A stretch of 64,000 nt of DNA, taken from positions 34,620 through 98,619 of the forward strand of contig JBBQZQ010000012.1 in the NCBI GenBank assembly GCA_038207565.1. The letters are read 5' to 3'. The notes under the pieces are model-generated. The model saw only the letters and a list, made by a program, of their open reading frames with translations, did no database searches and had not been told where the DNA came from. Positions 8,231-16,451 of the stretch are shown here, in pieces. The position numbers were made by a program, and so were the translations under genes. Origin of the DNA: JALZAI01 sp038207565. GTDB lineage: Bacteria; Actinomycetota; Actinomycetes; Mycobacteriales; Jatrophihabitantaceae. Numbering within the stretch: position 1 is the stretch's first letter; the number at the start of each line of letters is the position of its first letter.

Positions 8231-9144
8231 GCCGACACCCGGTGGGTTGCCACGAGCTCGCCGACGCGCGCTGCGGCCGCGGTCATGATGTCGAGGTTGC
8301 CGGCATACTCGGGCAGGTAGTCACCTCTGCCGCGGACCTCGAGGAACACCGCGACTCGCCCGTTCCCGTCCCACGCATCGCGAGGGGAGTCGTACTGCGG
8401 AGCGTTGCGCAAGGCGTATCCGGGCACGTATTCCTGCACCTCTCTTACCCGACTCTCGATCGAGGCGGTGATCGCATCGTGGTCGGCGTCGGCGGGGATT
8501 GCGCAGTACACGGTGTCGCGCATCATCATCGGCGGCTCGACCGGGTTGAGCACGATGATCGCCTTGCCCCGCGGGGTGCCGCCGAGCTCGCGCACTGCCC
8601 GTGATGTCGTCTGGGTGAATTCGTCGATATTGGCCCGGGTTCCCGGACCCGCGGATTTCGACGCGACCGACGCGACGATCTCTGCGTAGGGCACTTCGAC
8701 GACCGAGGACACGGCATGCACGATCGGGACGGTCGCCTGCGCGCCGCAGCTGATCATGTTGATGTTCGGCGCGTCGACGTGCTCGTGGAAGTTCACCGGC
8801 GGGCTGACCAACGGACCCACGGCGGCGGGCGTCAGGTCGATCGCGACGATGCCGGCCTCGGCCAGCCGGGGTGCGGCGGAGCGATGCGCCTTCGCCGAGG
8901 TCGCGTCGAACACGATGTCGGGCAACCGGTCCTGGGCGAGCAGCCAGTCCAACCCGTCAGCCGAGGCTGCGACGCCCAGTTCCCGCGCGCGGCGCAACCC
9001 GTCGGATTCCACGACGCCGACCAGGTAGCCGACCTCGATCACGTCGCTGCGGCGCAGCTTGGCGAGCAGGTCGGTACCGATGTTGCCGGGCCCGATGATC
9101 GCCGCCAGGGATTTGCGTGCAGTTGTGTTCGTGGTGGTCATCAA
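8227..9144 (-). CDS. Acetaldehyde dehydrogenase (acylating)
   Basis: A 305-residue enzyme of the DmpF/MhpF/BphJ family that converts acetaldehyde, CoA and NAD+ to acetyl-CoA. The N-terminal Rossmann motif is AAIIGPGNIGTDLL, and Cys133 in NMISCGAQATVP is the catalytic thiol. It overlaps both neighbours by 4 bp (phosphatase upstream, aldolase downstream), so expression is coupled. It is the only intact copy in the window; fragments of two others lie at 27915 and 53506. Confidence 0.93.
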   Translation of the reverse strand: MMTTTNTTARKSLAAIIGPGNIGTDLLAKLRRSDVIEVGYLVGVVESDGLRRARELGVAASADGLDWLLAQDRLPDIVFDATSAKAHRSAAPRLAEAGIVAIDLTPAAVGPLVSPPVNFHEHVDAPNINMISCGAQATVPIVHAVSSVVEVPYAEIVASVASKSAGPGTRANIDEFTQTTSRAVRELGGTPRGKAIIVLNPVEPPMMMRDTVYCAIPADADHDAITASIESRVREVQEYVPGYALRNAPQYDSPRDAWDGNGRVAVFLEVRGRGDYLPEYAGNLDIMTAAAARVGELVATHRVSA

Positions 9145-10187
9145 TCGTCCCAGTTCGGCATCTCGTCGGCCGGGGGCACATTCACCTCGGTGACACGGTT
9201 GCGATAGCTGACGAGCGCGGTGCGGCCGCCCTTACGGATGCGCACAATGACCTCCTCGGTGTTCACGGGTTCGCCCGGGTCGTAGCCGTGCGCCCACGTC
9301 GCGAATGCGCGGATCGGGCCGGAGTGGGTGGCCGCGATGATCCGGGTTCCGGGTGACTCGGCGACCAGTCGATTGAAACCTCGCCAGAACCGTCGCACGC
9401 ACGATTGCGGCGATTCGAAGTACATGAGCGGGATCGTCAGCCATTGTTGGATCGGGTCGGCGCCCCCGAGCTGCGTGCGATAGAAACGGTCGATCTCGAC
9501 GAGCCAGCGCGGCCGGTCGCCGATCGCCATTCGCTCCAGCTTCTCCATCTGCGACTGGTACTGACGAAATGCCGAGGTGATGTCGCGCGGCCCGTCCGGT
9601 GTCCACACCTGGAAGTTGCGCAGCTCGGGGATGGCCTCGGGTGCACCGATCTCACTGGTTCGGCCGAATTGATCGAGGCCGTCGAGCAGGCCGCGATGGA
9701 TCTGCTCGGCCGTCTGCCGAGCGCGGTTCGTGTCAGCGCAGACGATGCGCATCTTCGGCCACTCGCGCAGCGTCTTCGACAGCGCGTGTCCGCGCTGGTG
9801 GGCTTGCCACCCTCCCATGGGGGTGAGGCCCGCATCGGTGGAGTAGCCCTGGGTAATGCCGTGCCGGATGATCCGGATCTCGGTGACGTAGGTGTCGCGC
9901 TCGCGGACCTCGGGCGTCGGGACGATCTCGTGGCTGCGCGTCACCTCTGCGTACTGACGGGTGAATCGCTCGCCGTTCTCCTCCAGCATCACCGAGCGAG
10001 GCTGCGTCGGCGTGTGGTTCTCGCGATCGCGGAAGCGGCGCAGGTAGAGCGGGGTGGCGTCATCGGGGTCGGGCTCGCTGGTTGCGGCGCGGCGCTGCCG
10101 TTCGGTGTAGCGAGCGAGATACAGGGGCGCGTCCGTCCGGTCGGTACGACGGAATCCCGATTCGGCCGCGACGTCGTCGTCGATCAC
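9141..10187 (-). CDS. Histidine phosphatase superfamily protein with N-terminal extension
   Basis: A 348-residue protein starting at GTG in a GTGA overlap with the dioxygenase gene. The phosphatase core begins around residue 100 with the RHG motif in EIRIIRHGITQ, and the second catalytic His lies in AATHSGPIRAF. These enzymes form a phosphohistidine intermediate on substrates from sugar phosphates to aryl phosphates. The roughly 100-residue extension carries two copies of a DAxPLYLxR(Y/F) motif. It lies inside a ring-cleavage operon, an unusual place for a phosphatase. Removal of phosphate from an aryl phosphate is a plausible job (inference). Confidence 0.78.
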   Translation of the reverse strand: MIDDDVAAESGFRRTDRTDAPLYLARYTERQRRAATSEPDPDDATPLYLRRFRDRENHTPTQPRSVMLEENGERFTRQYAEVTRSHEIVPTPEVRERDTYVTEIRIIRHGITQGYSTDAGLTPMGGWQAHQRGHALSKTLREWPKMRIVCADTNRARQTAEQIHRGLLDGLDQFGRTSEIGAPEAIPELRNFQVWTPDGPRDITSAFRQYQSQMEKLERMAIGDRPRWLVEIDRFYRTQLGGADPIQQWLTIPLMYFESPQSCVRRFWRGFNRLVAESPGTRIIAATHSGPIRAFATWAHGYDPGEPVNTEEVIVRIRKGGRTALVSYRNRVTEVNVPPADEMPNWDD

Positions 10188-11101
10188 GAGTGCACCGTGA
10201 AGAAGCGCTCGTTGGCCTCGCGGTGGTAGTAGAACAGGGCGCGGCCCATCTCCTCTTCCGTCCACGTGATCGGCTCGAAGTCAGGGTCCACCCAGTACCC
10301 GCCGGTGAACATCTCGTTGCGGTTGCCGACCGGATCGAAGAAGTAGGTGGTGTAACCGCGCGTGGCGCCGTGGCGCGTCGGGGCGATGTCGATGTTCACC
10401 CCGTTGAAGGCGAGCAGATCGGCCGCCTCGCGGATGGCGTTCCAGTCATCGAGCCAGAAGGCGAAATGGTGCAGCGCACCGTTCGGTCCGGTCACGATCG
10501 CAAGATCGTGCGGGGTGTGCGAGCGTTCCATCCAGGTGGCGAGCTGGTGGCCGTCGTTGGCCATGATCTGCTCGGTGAGCCGGAAGTCGAGGACGTCGCA
10601 GTAGAACGACGTGGCGGCCTCGACGTCCTCGCACATGATGAACAGGTGGTCGAGGCGCGGCGGCGCGATGCCGACCAGATTGCCCGGGCGCGGCGGTGGA
10701 TTGAACAGCGGCAGCATGTTGCCGACCTTCTCCATGCCGAAGACGAGCTCGACGGTGTGTCCGGACGGCGCCTCGAAGCGGATCGCCTCGCCCCAACCGG
10801 GTCCGAGCTCACCGTGGCCGTAGCGCTTGACGGGTATGCCGGCACCCTCGACGCGCTCGGTGTAGTGGTCGAGATCCTCGAGATCGGCGACCTTGAACGA
10901 CATGTGATCGAGGCCGTAGGTCGGCGCCTGGCGTAACACGACCGAGTGGTGCTCGTGCTCGTCCCAGCACTTGAGGAACACGCGGTCGCCCTCGTGCGCG
11001 GTCTGGATGAGGCCGACCACCTCGGTGTAGTACGCCGTGCACAACTCCAGGTCGGGGACGCGGATCTGGACGTGCTGCAGGCGCAGGATGCGATCGGACA
11101 T
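10184..11101 (-). CDS. Catechol 2,3-dioxygenase (copy 1)
   Basis: A 305-residue two-domain extradiol dioxygenase of the vicinal oxygen chelate superfamily (XylE/DmpB class). The iron ligands expected for the family are visible: His152 (RLDHLFI), the HH pair at 211-212 and Glu263 (RNEMFTGG). The family signature with Y253, DP and G259 is intact. It opens catechols next to the two hydroxyls to give 2-hydroxymuconate semialdehydes. It follows a paralogue by 31 bp. ATG was chosen because it aligns with the paralogue start. Confidence 0.9.
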   Translation of the reverse strand: MSDRILRLQHVQIRVPDLELCTAYYTEVVGLIQTAHEGDRVFLKCWDEHEHHSVVLRQAPTYGLDHMSFKVADLEDLDHYTERVEGAGIPVKRYGHGELGPGWGEAIRFEAPSGHTVELVFGMEKVGNMLPLFNPPPRPGNLVGIAPPRLDHLFIMCEDVEAATSFYCDVLDFRLTEQIMANDGHQLATWMERSHTPHDLAIVTGPNGALHHFAFWLDDWNAIREAADLLAFNGVNIDIAPTRHGATRGYTTYFFDPVGNRNEMFTGGYWVDPDFEPITWTEEEMGRALFYYHREANERFFTVHS

Positions 11102-11132
11102 CGGAGGCCGGGTCCCTTCAGCAAAGATCGGA

Positions 11133-12044
11133 TCAGGTGTGGAAACGCAGGAAGCGCTGGGCGACGACGTTTTCGTAGTAGAACAGGCCCCGCCCGAACT
11201 GCTCCTCGGTCCAGGTGATGCTGGGGAAGTCGGGGTCGGGGGAATAGCCGCCGGTGAAGACCTCATTGCGGATGCCCAGCGGGTCGAAGAAGTAGATGGT
11301 GTTGCCGCGCGTGACGCCGTGCCGCGTCGGGCCTTGATCGATCTGCACGCCGTTGTAGGCCAGGATGTCGCCCGCCTTGCGCACGTGGTCCCAGTCGTCG
11401 AGCCAGAAGGCGAAGTGGTGCAGCGCACCGTTCGGGCCGTTCACGATCGCAATGTCGTGGGGTGAGTGCGAGCGTTCCATCCAGACGCCGAGCTGGTGTC
11501 CGTTCGCGTCGATCACCTGCTCGGTCATCCGGAAGCCGAGCACGTTCTTGAAGAACGAGTGGGCCTCGCCGACCTCCTCGGCATTGATCAACATGTGATC
11601 CAGCCGCGGCGGGGCGATGCCCGGCAGCGTGGGCGGCGGGATCGGCGACGGGTTGCGCTTGCCCAGCACGTTGCCGGTCTTCTCGAGATCCCAGACCAGC
11701 TCCATGGTCTGGCCGGACGGGATCTCGAACCGGATCGATTCGCCCTGCCCGACCGCCTCGCCCTTGGACACGCGATTGACCTCGCAGCCGTAGGCCTCCA
11801 GCTTCGTCTCCAGATCGGGCAAGTCGTCCTCGGCCTCGACGCGGAAGGTGAAGGAGTCCAACCCGATGCGTGAGTCGTAGCGCAGCCGTAGCGAGTGGTG
11901 ATCCTCCTCGTCCCAGCATTTGAGGTAGACCGCGTCTTCGTCGCGCCGTACGACCGACAGTCCGAGCACCTCGCTGTAGTAGGCCGCCGACAGGTCGAGA
12001 TCGGGTGTGCGAACGTCGACGTGGGCCAATCTGAGCACTCCCAC
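11133..12044 (-). CDS. Catechol 2,3-dioxygenase (copy 2)
   Basis: A 303-residue extradiol dioxygenase, clearly paralogous to the next gene (shared stretches such as GPNGALHHFAFWLDDW). All three iron ligands are present (PRLDHMLI, LHHFAFW, RNEVFTGG). It is the first gene of the minus-strand catabolic unit, divergent from an unknown gene and an IclR regulator. The two copies differ in the N-terminal domain and probably have different substrate preferences, for example 3- versus 4-substituted catechols; this is inference. Confidence 0.9.
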   Translation of the reverse strand: MGVLRLAHVDVRTPDLDLSAAYYSEVLGLSVVRRDEDAVYLKCWDEEDHHSLRLRYDSRIGLDSFTFRVEAEDDLPDLETKLEAYGCEVNRVSKGEAVGQGESIRFEIPSGQTMELVWDLEKTGNVLGKRNPSPIPPPTLPGIAPPRLDHMLINAEEVGEAHSFFKNVLGFRMTEQVIDANGHQLGVWMERSHSPHDIAIVNGPNGALHHFAFWLDDWDHVRKAGDILAYNGVQIDQGPTRHGVTRGNTIYFFDPLGIRNEVFTGGYSPDPDFPSITWTEEQFGRGLFYYENVVAQRFLRFHT

Positions 12045-12178
12045 TGCGGCCTCCTGCTGGTGTGCGTTGTGCCCGGTAATCCCAATCGGGGGTGTTGACT
12101 GCTGACGTTAGCTGCGCCTACCGTTCCGTGTACAGGAGAGCCGTTCCGCATGACGGAACCCGAGGCCGAGGATCCCCA
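12045..12178. promoter_or_regulatory. Divergent promoter region with IclR-type palindrome
   Basis: For the plus strand, TTGACT at 12095-12100 and TACCGT at 12119-12124 could form a -35/-10 pair. Downstream, GTTCCGCATGACGGAAC (12143-12159) is a palindrome with GTTCCG/CGGAAC arms. A further CCGTTCCG lies 20 bp upstream at 12121. The form is close to the perfect palindrome at 17770, next to the second IclR gene. The IclR protein encoded at 12886 is the likely ligand-responsive binder controlling both directions. Confidence 0.55.
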
Positions 12179-12889
12179 GTGCCGACACCCGAGCAGATGC
12201 GCACCGCCGTCGCCGGTTACGTCCACGAGATCCACCGCGCGTACGTCGATCAGGCGCTGACGTTCACCCCGGCGGTGCGAGGGCGGATGCCGTTGCTGGC
12301 CGACGGTCCGTTCACGGTGGCCGCGGTCGGAGCCCGCAAGCTGCACCTGCTCGCCACGTGCGAGTCGCTCGGCCCGCTGCACGGACCCGAGGTGGCGATC
12401 GAGGGCGAATACCGTGGCATCACCTGGCAGCTGCGCTTCTATGACCCCGTCGTCGTCCCGGACCTCGCTCTGGTCGACGAGACGAACGGACCGGCCTTCG
12501 ATGAGGTGCGGCACGCACTCGGAATCGGCACCGTGCTTTACCACTTCGTAGCCGGCGACGGCGCTGGGCTGTCCGCCCATAACGCGGCGCACGTGGGTAC
12601 GGGGCTGGCGAACGGGCACTCGGCCGTGGCTCGCGACTTCGAGACCATCCGGTCACGGGCCCGCGGACGCGAGGCGCTGGTCGACGAGCTGGCCGGAGCG
12701 GCCACGGCCGGCCTGCCGCGCGCCCAAGCGCTGCTGGCACAGGCGATCGCGCCGTACAACCGCGACGTGGCGGAAGTGTGCACGGCCGAGCCGCCTGACC
12801 CGGATGCGATCCGCAGAGCGCTGCTGGCCGGTGTCGGTGGGCGCACCCAGTGGCGGCCGCCGGACCAGCGCGCCGATGTGACCGGATGA
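12179..12889 (+). CDS. Conserved unknown protein in catabolic cluster
   Basis: A 236-residue soluble protein I do not recognise. The GTG start (MPTPEQMRTAVAGYVHEIH) is chosen because it lies after the operator; an ATG 17 bases further on is in another frame. Notable segments are HEIHRAYVDQAL near the N-terminus, IEGEYRGITWQLRFYDP and GDGAGLSAHNAAHVGTGLA. There are no clear cofactor motifs, signal peptide or membrane helix. Its stop overlaps the start of the IclR gene and it is divergent from the dioxygenases, which suggests a role in the same pathway. Confidence 0.65.
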   Translation: MPTPEQMRTAVAGYVHEIHRAYVDQALTFTPAVRGRMPLLADGPFTVAAVGARKLHLLATCESLGPLHGPEVAIEGEYRGITWQLRFYDPVVVPDLALVDETNGPAFDEVRHALGIGTVLYHFVAGDGAGLSAHNAAHVGTGLANGHSAVARDFETIRSRARGREALVDELAGAATAGLPRAQALLAQAIAPYNRDVAEVCTAEPPDPDAIRRALLAGVGGRTQWRPPDQRADVTG

Positions 12890-13710
12890 CCGGGTCGAGC
12901 GACGGGCTGTCGTCGGTGCGCAACGCCGCGCGACTGCTGAAGGTGTTCCGCTCCCGTGAACCCGAGCTCGGGGTTTCCGAACTCGCCCGCCGTCTCGAGC
13001 TGGGCAAGAGCAGCGTCCACCGCGTCCTCACCACCCTCATGGCCGAGGGGCTCGTCGAGCAGAACCCGACCACCGGCGGTTACCGGCTCGGGATCGTCAT
13101 GTTCGAGCTGGGCGAGGCGGTGCGGGTGCACATGGATCTGCATGCCGCGGCCGGGCCGATCCTCGCCGCACTGCGGGAGCAGACCCGCGAGAGCTGCCAG
13201 GTCGGCATCCTCGACGGCAGCGATGTCGTCTACGTCGACCGTCTCGAGAGCTCGCAGACGCTGCGGCTGTTCACCGAGACGGGGCGGCGGGTGCCGGCCA
13301 ACTGCACCAGCTCGGGCAAGATCCTGCTCGCACATCTCGATGACACCGACCTCGCGCGAGTGCTCGACGACGCACCGCTGACGGCCCTCACCCCGCGCAC
13401 CATCACCGACCGCACCCTGCTTCTCGACGAGCTCGCCACGTCCCGTCGGCGTGGGTGGGCCGAGGCGGTCGAGGAGCGCGAGATCGGCGTCGTGTCGGTC
13501 GCCGCCCCGGTCCGCGACTCGCGCGGCGCGGTCGTCGCCGCGATCAGCATCGGCGGCCCGCTCGCGCGCCTCGGGCACGCGGCCCGGCGCCGGCTGGCGC
13601 CGATCCTTGTCGAAGCCGGCGAGGCGGCGTCGCGCAGACTCGGGTGGTCGCCGGAGACCGCCCTGCCAGAGACAAGGCGCAACCACACACTGCTGACGAG
13701 ACGGAGCTGA
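12886..13710 (+). CDS. IclR-family transcriptional regulator (1)
   Basis: A 274-residue regulator. An N-terminal winged HTH (VSELARRLELGKSSVHRVLTTL, about residues 38-60) is followed by the IclR effector domain with the usual NCTSSGKILLAHL and VEEREIGVVSVAAPV segments. IclR proteins bind aromatic acids or pathway intermediates. It overlaps the upstream unknown gene and precedes two hydratase genes by one base, so it lies inside the operon it probably controls. It is paralogous to the regulator at 16948. Confidence 0.9.
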   Translation: MTGSSDGLSSVRNAARLLKVFRSREPELGVSELARRLELGKSSVHRVLTTLMAEGLVEQNPTTGGYRLGIVMFELGEAVRVHMDLHAAAGPILAALREQTRESCQVGILDGSDVVYVDRLESSQTLRLFTETGRRVPANCTSSGKILLAHLDDTDLARVLDDAPLTALTPRTITDRTLLLDELATSRRRGWAEAVEEREIGVVSVAAPVRDSRGAVVAAISIGGPLARLGHAARRRLAPILVEAGEAASRRLGWSPETALPETRRNHTLLTRRS

Positions 13711-13711
13711 C

Positions 13712-14500
13712 GTGCCCATCACCGATGTCGAGGGCAAGGCGAGGGCGCTGTTCGATGCGCGCCGCGACCGGGTGGCGATCACGCCCTTCACCGACGACGA
13801 CCCCAGTCTCGGGATGGCCGACGGGTACGCGGTGCAGTCGGAGCTGATCAAGCTGATCCTTGCTGACGGCGGCGACCGGATCGTCGGTTACAAGGTCGGC
13901 CTGACGTCCAAGCCGATGCAGCAGATGGTCGGCGTCGACAGTCCCGACTACGGGCCGGTGCTCAGTTCGACCGTCTACCGCAACGGCGACGCGGTCTCGT
14001 TGTCGTCGTTCATCCAGCCGAAGATCGAGGCAGAGATCGTATTCGTGATGGGCGCCGAGCTGCGCGGCCCGGGTGTCTCCATCACCGACGCCTACCGGGC
14101 GGTCGCGGGCGTGTCGGCGTCGATGGAGATCGTCGATTCGCGCTTTGCCGATTGGCGTATCAAGCTCGCCGACACCGTCGCCGACCTCGCCAGTAACGGC
14201 GCGGTGGCGGTGTCGGGCAACCTCGTCCCGCTCACTGGTCTGGACACCCGCCTGGTAGGTATGACGCTCACCCGCAACGGCGAGCTCATCGACACCGGCG
14301 CTGGCGCAGCGGCGCTCGGCGATCCGCTGGCGGTCGTCGCCTGGCTGGCGAACACGCTCGGCACGGTTGACATCGCGCTCGAGCCGGGACATCTCGTGAT
14401 GACCGGTGCGCTGCACGCCGCCGTGCCCATGCACGCCGGCGACGTGTTCCGCGCCGACTTCGACCGGCTGGGCCCGGTCACCGTCCGGGTAGTGGACTGA
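13712..14500 (+). CDS. 2-keto-4-pentenoate hydratase / 4-oxalocrotonate decarboxylase (1)
   Basis: A 262-residue member of the MhpD/DmpE/DmpH hydratase-decarboxylase family. The metal-binding IEAEIVFVMG (E-x-E) and the later VSASMEIVDSRF are visible, and GYKVGLTS near the N-terminus is typical. One of the tandem pair should decarboxylate 4-oxalocrotonate and the other hydrate 2-hydroxypentadienoate; the two enzymes form a complex in known pathways. Which is which cannot be settled by eye. Confidence 0.88.
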   Translation: MPITDVEGKARALFDARRDRVAITPFTDDDPSLGMADGYAVQSELIKLILADGGDRIVGYKVGLTSKPMQQMVGVDSPDYGPVLSSTVYRNGDAVSLSSFIQPKIEAEIVFVMGAELRGPGVSITDAYRAVAGVSASMEIVDSRFADWRIKLADTVADLASNGAVAVSGNLVPLTGLDTRLVGMTLTRNGELIDTGAGAAALGDPLAVVAWLANTLGTVDIALEPGHLVMTGALHAAVPMHAGDVFRADFDRLGPVTVRVVD

Positions 14501-14510
14501 GGAGCTGCAG

Positions 14511-15278
14511 ATGACGACGACCACCATCACTGCCGACGCGGCCGGACGGTTGGTGCGGGCCCGCGCTGAACGCAGCGCGATCCCCCAGCTGTCCGACGAC
14601 ATCGACGGGCTGGATCTCGCGACCGCCTACGAGGTGCAGCGGCTGCAGCGCCCGCCGGGGCCGCTCGTCGGCTGGAAGCTCGGCGTCACCTCGCGGGCCA
14701 AGCAGGCGCAGGTCGGCGTCGACTCACCGATCCGCGGTTTCCTCGGCCCTGAGCACGTCCTCGACATCGGCGAACCGCTGATCACCGCTGCGCACATCCA
14801 GCCGCGCTGCGAGCCCGAGATCGTCTTCGTGATGGGGCGCGACCTGAGCGGTGCGCAGGTGACCGCGGCCGACGTGGTCGGCGCGACGTCGGGCGTCACC
14901 GTCGGCATCGAGGTGCTCGACTCGCGCTACACCGACTACCGGTTCACGATGCCCGACGTCGTGGCCGACAACGCCTCGGCGAGCCGCTTCGTGGTGGGCT
15001 CGCCGCGTCCGATCAGCGATATCGACCTGCGCCTGGTCGGAGTGGTCTTCGAGAAGAACGGCGAGGTCATCTCGACCGCCTCCGGCGCGGCCTCGCTGGG
15101 GCATCCGGCGGCCGCCGTCGCCTGGCTGGTCCGATCCCTGGCCGCGGACGGTGCGGGGCTGCGCGCCGGGGACGTGATCCTGTCCGGAGGTCTCACGGCG
15201 GCTGTGCCGGTGCGCAACGGCGATGTCGTCGTAGCCACCATCGACCGGCTCGGCAGCCTCGAGCTGGCGTGTCGATAA
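14511..15278 (+). CDS. 2-keto-4-pentenoate hydratase / 4-oxalocrotonate decarboxylase (2)
   Basis: A 255-residue paralogue of the preceding protein with the same landmarks (GWKLGVTS, CEPEIVFVMG, GIEVLDSRY). It lies 10 bp downstream after GAGGAGCTGCAG. With the partner it completes the steps from 4-oxalocrotonate to 4-hydroxy-2-oxovalerate, feeding the aldolase encoded on the other strand. Its stop overlaps the start of the Rieske gene by 10 bp. Confidence 0.88.
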   Translation: MTTTTITADAAGRLVRARAERSAIPQLSDDIDGLDLATAYEVQRLQRPPGPLVGWKLGVTSRAKQAQVGVDSPIRGFLGPEHVLDIGEPLITAAHIQPRCEPEIVFVMGRDLSGAQVTAADVVGATSGVTVGIEVLDSRYTDYRFTMPDVVADNASASRFVVGSPRPISDIDLRLVGVVFEKNGEVISTASGAASLGHPAAAVAWLVRSLAADGAGLRAGDVILSGGLTAAVPVRNGDVVVATIDRLGSLELACR

Positions 15279-15652
15279 GCCTCGTCGCCCTGGGCCGCGC
15301 AGCGGGGCGGGCGCAGTGGGAGGTGCAGCACGACGGGCGGACGTTCGCCGTCTTCGCCCGCGACGGTGGCCTGGTCGTCACCGACGGCCTGTGTCCGCAT
15401 CGGCAGGGCCGGCTCGCGCAAGGGATCGTCCGCGACGGCGCGGTCGTCTGCCCGTCGCACTGGTACGTCTTCGATCTTGACACCGGAGCGTGCCGGACGA
15501 CGGGGAACTACGAATTGGTGCGGTACCCGGTTGTCTGGCGCGACGGCGAACCGTTCGCGCAGATCCCTGCGCTGGTGACGCGCTCGTGGTCCTCGATCCT
15601 TCGTGCCCACGCCGCGCAGGGGCGCACGCAGAGCCAGGGCAGCAGTTCATGA
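15269..15652 (+). CDS. Rieske-type [2Fe-2S] ferredoxin-like protein
   Basis: A 127-residue single Rieske domain. The first cluster half is CPHR (Cys-x-His) and the second is CPSHWYVFDL (Cys-x2-His), giving the full Cys2His2 set. It starts with GTG inside the end of the hydratase gene. Such proteins deliver electrons to Rieske oxygenases. The oxygenase at 20878 has no reductase or ferredoxin gene beside it, so this protein is a candidate donor (inference). The tail after about residue 105 is Ser/Gln-rich and looks disordered. Confidence 0.85.
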   Translation: MSISLVALGRAAGRAQWEVQHDGRTFAVFARDGGLVVTDGLCPHRQGRLAQGIVRDGAVVCPSHWYVFDLDTGACRTTGNYELVRYPVVWRDGEPFAQIPALVTRSWSSILRAHAAQGRTQSQGSSS

Positions 15653-16320
15653 GCGGGGCGTCCGGGCTGCTGCTGGACATAGGAGGCGTGGTGCTGCGCA
15701 ACGCGGCCACCCTGATGACGATGCTCGCCGAGCAGGACGATCGCCTGGCGGTGGAGATCGACCGGCTGGGCATCGCCACCGAGCGCGACGAGCAGTGGCA
15801 GCAGATGCTGCGCCATGAGGTGAGCGAACGGGCCTACTGGGCGCAGCGTGCGGCCGTGCTCGGCGCCGCGGTCGGTGAGCAGTGGGACACCCGCGCGATG
15901 ATCAATCGCATTTACGAGGCGCCGTCGAGCGAGTGGCTCGTGCCCGAGGTCGCCGAGCTCATGCGTGATGTCAAGGCTGCGGGGATCCCGCTCGGCGCGC
16001 TCACCAACGACCTCGAGGACTTCCACGGTCGTGACTGGGTTGCGCGGCAGGAGTGGCTGACGGTGTTCGACGTGATCATCGACGCGTCCATCACCAAGGT
16101 CCTCAAGCCCGACCCGCGCGCCTACGCTCTCGGCGCCACCGCAATCAACCTGCCGGTCGACCGGATCGTGTACCTCGACGACATGCCATGGAACATCGCC
16201 GGCGGCATCGCAGCCGGGTTGCAGGCGATCCTGGTCAGCCACACCGATCCCCATGTTGCCGTCCACGAGGCACGCCGTCGTCTCGGCCTGCCCGCTCCCA
16301 CCTCCAGCAGAGGAACGTGA
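15649..16320 (+). CDS. HAD-superfamily hydrolase
   Basis: A 223-residue HAD-IA-like protein. Motif I is LLLDIGGVVL, with nucleophile Asp10 but Gly12 where phosphatases usually have the second Asp. Motif II is ALTND, the motif III Lys is in KVLKPDPRAY and motif IV is VYLDDMPWNI. The DxG variant is known in the epoxide-hydrolase N-domain/ACAD10-like branch and may alter or reduce phosphatase activity. ATG overlaps the Rieske stop. Within an operon next to an aryl-phosphorylation-like system it is a second candidate aryl phosphatase, less convincing than the histidine phosphatase. Confidence 0.8.
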   Translation: MSGASGLLLDIGGVVLRNAATLMTMLAEQDDRLAVEIDRLGIATERDEQWQQMLRHEVSERAYWAQRAAVLGAAVGEQWDTRAMINRIYEAPSSEWLVPEVAELMRDVKAAGIPLGALTNDLEDFHGRDWVARQEWLTVFDVIIDASITKVLKPDPRAYALGATAINLPVDRIVYLDDMPWNIAGGIAAGLQAILVSHTDPHVAVHEARRRLGLPAPTSSRGT

Positions 16321-16322
16321 TC

Positions 16323-16451
16323 ATGCCTCTCGTCCGCATCGACATCATGGAAGGCCGAGATCGCAGGGCGCGCCGCCGGCGGCCGCGCCCAGTGACCCAG
16401 CACGGTCCCGCCTGCGCGCGTCCTGTGCTCGCCGAGGGTTTCCAACGATGA
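16323..16451 (+). pseudogene. Truncated 4-oxalocrotonate tautomerase
   Basis: The first residues, MPLVRIDIMEGR, are a textbook tautomerase N-terminus including catalytic Pro1. After residue 12 the frame runs into Arg-rich sequence (DRRARRRRPRP) that has nothing of the family and ends at 43 residues, against about 62 for a normal tautomerase. The distal half of the fold and its arginine are gone. It stands exactly where the pathway needs a tautomerase, so a deletion or rearrangement has destroyed it. Confidence 0.8.
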
